Source: an uncultured Bacteroidia bacterium (GTDB lineage Bacteria > Bacteroidota > Bacteroidia > Bacteroidales > Prolixibacteraceae). From it: a stretch of DNA of 42,617 nucleotides. The stretch covers positions 1-42,617 of the forward strand of contig CAIYPA010000142.1 in NCBI GenBank assembly GCA_903927965.1, written 5' to 3'. A program made the position numbers and the translations under genes. Positions 41,627 through 42,617 of this stretch are shown here, piece after piece (positions within the stretch are counted from its first letter, which is position 1; every line of letters begins with the position of its first letter). A model generated the notes under the pieces. That model was not told the origin of the DNA. It did not search any database and saw nothing but the letters and a program-made list of their open reading frames with translations.

Positions 41627-41844
41627 TCCGAAACTTTTTTATCCAGGAGTTCGTGTTCAATATAATGGCCTTGTTTGACTTCCTTCCTTGATTCATTGAT
41701 CTCATTTCTTTGTTCTTCGGTAAGTGCCAAAACCGTTGTGCCGGATTTAGAATCGAGGATTGTTTTTATAGCCGTGAGAAATGATACGTCATTTATCTCG
41801 TTGATCCTATGTATCAATACTTTCTTTAATTCGATGGTTGTCAT
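41608..41844 (-). CDS. Antitoxin of the RelE/ParE-type module
   Basis: The 78-residue protein starts MTTIELKKVLIHRINEINDV and ends SEWLNTK. A short helical N-terminal half (to about residue 30) and a charged second half (LTEEQRNEINESRKEVKQGH, then DKKVSEWL) match small antitoxins found before ParE-like toxins in this phylum. The charged tail would wrap the toxin. The gene comes first in the operon, overlaps the toxin start by 19 bp and has a promoter element 20 bp upstream. No canonical ribbon-helix-helix motif is obvious. Confidence 0.85.
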   Translation of the reverse strand: MTTIELKKVLIHRINEINDVSFLTAIKTILDSKSGTTVLALTEEQRNEINESRKEVKQGHYIEHELLDKKVSEWLNTK

Positions 41845-41863
41845 GATAAACCTTAGTTTCCTA

Positions 41864-41871
41864 CAAAGGTA
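41864..41871 (-). promoter_or_regulatory. -7 promoter element of the toxin-antitoxin operon
   Basis: TACCTTTG on the minus strand matches TAnnTTTG, with the antitoxin ATG 19 nt downstream. The promoter lies inside the cassette, between the element copies, so the cassette carries its own control. Confidence 0.5.
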
Positions 41872-41938
41872 CTTTTTTTTTGATGTCTGATAAAATTGTG
41901 GGTGATTTTTCGATTGAAGTTGAATAACGAATATATCG

Positions 41939-42350
41939 CAAATTGATCATGTTGTGGAAGCTAAAATTCATTTTCCGCACGTTCAAAAAGCACCAGAGGT
42001 GCAAAATATTGGTAGAAAAAGAATGGCACACATGCAAAGCGGCGCAATCAGAAGGTTATGTAAGGATTGAACCTTCAATGCGCAGCAATCTGAAAAATCG
42101 GTCATACCGCATTTTCGGTTTGCATCAAAAATGATTGGAAACCATGAATTTGGATCAGCATCCTAAACAGGGATTCCCGAGAAGACTATTTGCCAAAAAC
42201 GCTCCAACCACCTTTGCTTTTAAGGCGCAGATGGATTCCCTTCTTTCAAAAACCTTTCTAATTGCGCCGCTTGGTTGATGGGTCTGTTTTTCTACCAATA
42301 TTTTGCTCCTAACGGAGCTTTTGGACGGAGCGAAAATGGATTTTGGTTTC
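41939..42350. repeat. Palindromic repeat element, copy 2 (about 410 bp)
   Basis: It has the same length, orientation and block order as copy 1: CAAATTGAT at the left end, hairpin GCACC-AGA-GGTGC (41990-42002), GCGGCGCAATC, a shared middle with GCATCAAAAATGATTGGAAA, then TTTTTCTACCAATATTTTG and GCTCC-TAAC-GGAGC (42305-42318). Its left end is 1073 bp after that of copy 1. The 144 bp following it (42351-42494) show nothing recognisable. Confidence 0.85.
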
Positions 42351-42494
42351 TGAATATAAAAATACCCGGTTGGTTGATGGCCTATTATTTTTGGATTTTA
42401 GAATGATAAATATTGATAATAATTGGCAATCAATCAATTATATTTTCCAAAGAATAACGATTGGTGTTTATTCCTTAAACTACAACTTGGATCA

Positions 42495-42617
42495 CAAATT
42501 AATCTTGTTTTGGAAACCAAATTCATTTTCTGCACGTTCAAAAAGCACCAGAGGTGCTAAATATTGGTAGAAATAGAATTGCACAAAACCAAAGCGGCGC
42601 AATCAGAAGTTCTTGTA
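42495..42617. repeat. Palindromic repeat element, copy 3 (cut by window end)
   Basis: The left arm is present: CAAATTAATCTTGTTTTGG, TCTGCACGTTCAAAAAG, hairpin GCACC-AGA-GGTGC (42545-42557), AAATATTGGTAGAAA and GCGGCGCAATCAGAAG. The rest lies beyond the window. Confidence 0.8.

Noticed and set aside
41943-42134. 63-codon plus-strand frame at the second element
   Set aside because: It lies wholly inside the left arm of the repeat and has no promoter or partner.

Overview
The window is about 42.6 kb of chromosomal DNA from a member of the Bacteroidota, most likely the Bacteroidales/Marinilabiliales side of the phylum. This rests on gene content (fused FeoA-FeoB, DUF5723 and DUF4834 proteins, a LysM plus periplasmic-binding-protein fusion, FtsK next to LolA, type U32 peptidase, SUI1-like factor) and on at least ten good matches to the Bacteroidota -7 promoter element TAnnTTTG placed just upstream of genes. 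NfnAB, an arcB/arcC pair and FeoAB suggest an anaerobic or micro-aerobic fermentative life; GH5 and GH32 enzymes suggest use of plant or microbial polysaccharide. No rRNA, tRNA, CRISPR array, prophage or intact transposase gene was recognised.

Layout. 1-2.6 kb: the 3' end of tex, a VapBC-type toxin-antitoxin pair whose toxin is broken by an in-frame stop, a short ssb, and a divergent small zinc-ribbon protein with an inverted repeat between them. 2.7-5.4 kb: FeoAB and its small Cys-rich membrane partner, preceded by a 7-1-7 inverted repeat that looks like a metal-repressor operator. 5.4-9.0 kb (minus): YqhD-type aldehyde reductase, ornithine carbamoyltransferase and carbamate kinase. 9.1-12.3 kb: ftsK and lolA. 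12.4-18.1 kb (minus): the LysM/PBP protein, then a three-gene operon nfnA-nfnB-dihydroorotate dehydrogenase-like protein. 18.4-20 kb: SUI1-like factor and a 1.1 kb gene-free stretch full of decayed repeats. 19.9-27.9 kb (minus): Smr protein, metF, polyprenyl synthase, bactofilin, rpmF with its DUF177 partner, dxs and a GH32 glycosidase. 28.2-36.4 kb (plus): U32 protein, a 923-residue membrane-anchored propeller-like protein, a lipoprotein, a DUF5723 protein, DUF4834 and glyS. 36.4-40.8 kb: GH5 enzyme, flavin reductase and an M3 oligopeptidase. 40.8-42.6 kb: a ParE/RelE-type toxin-antitoxin module between two copies of a ~410 bp palindromic repeat, with a third copy running off the window end.

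How genes work together. FeoAB and its small partner import ferrous iron. NfnA/NfnB would couple NADH, NADPH and ferredoxin, and the co-transcribed dihydroorotate dehydrogenase-like flavoprotein may be a third partner. ArcB and ArcC can turn citrulline into ATP, but no arginine deiminase is nearby. Dxs and the polyprenyl synthase belong to isoprenoid supply. The 29.5-34.4 kb genes look like an uncharacterised envelope operon.

The most unusual material is non-coding: a palindromic repeat family whose small terminal hairpin shows compensatory base changes between copies, two other dispersed repeat families, 7- and 8-bp periodic repeats, and a 77-bp hairpin-forming direct repeat. The repeats and their coordinates were read by eye; family assignments come from motif recognition without any database search.
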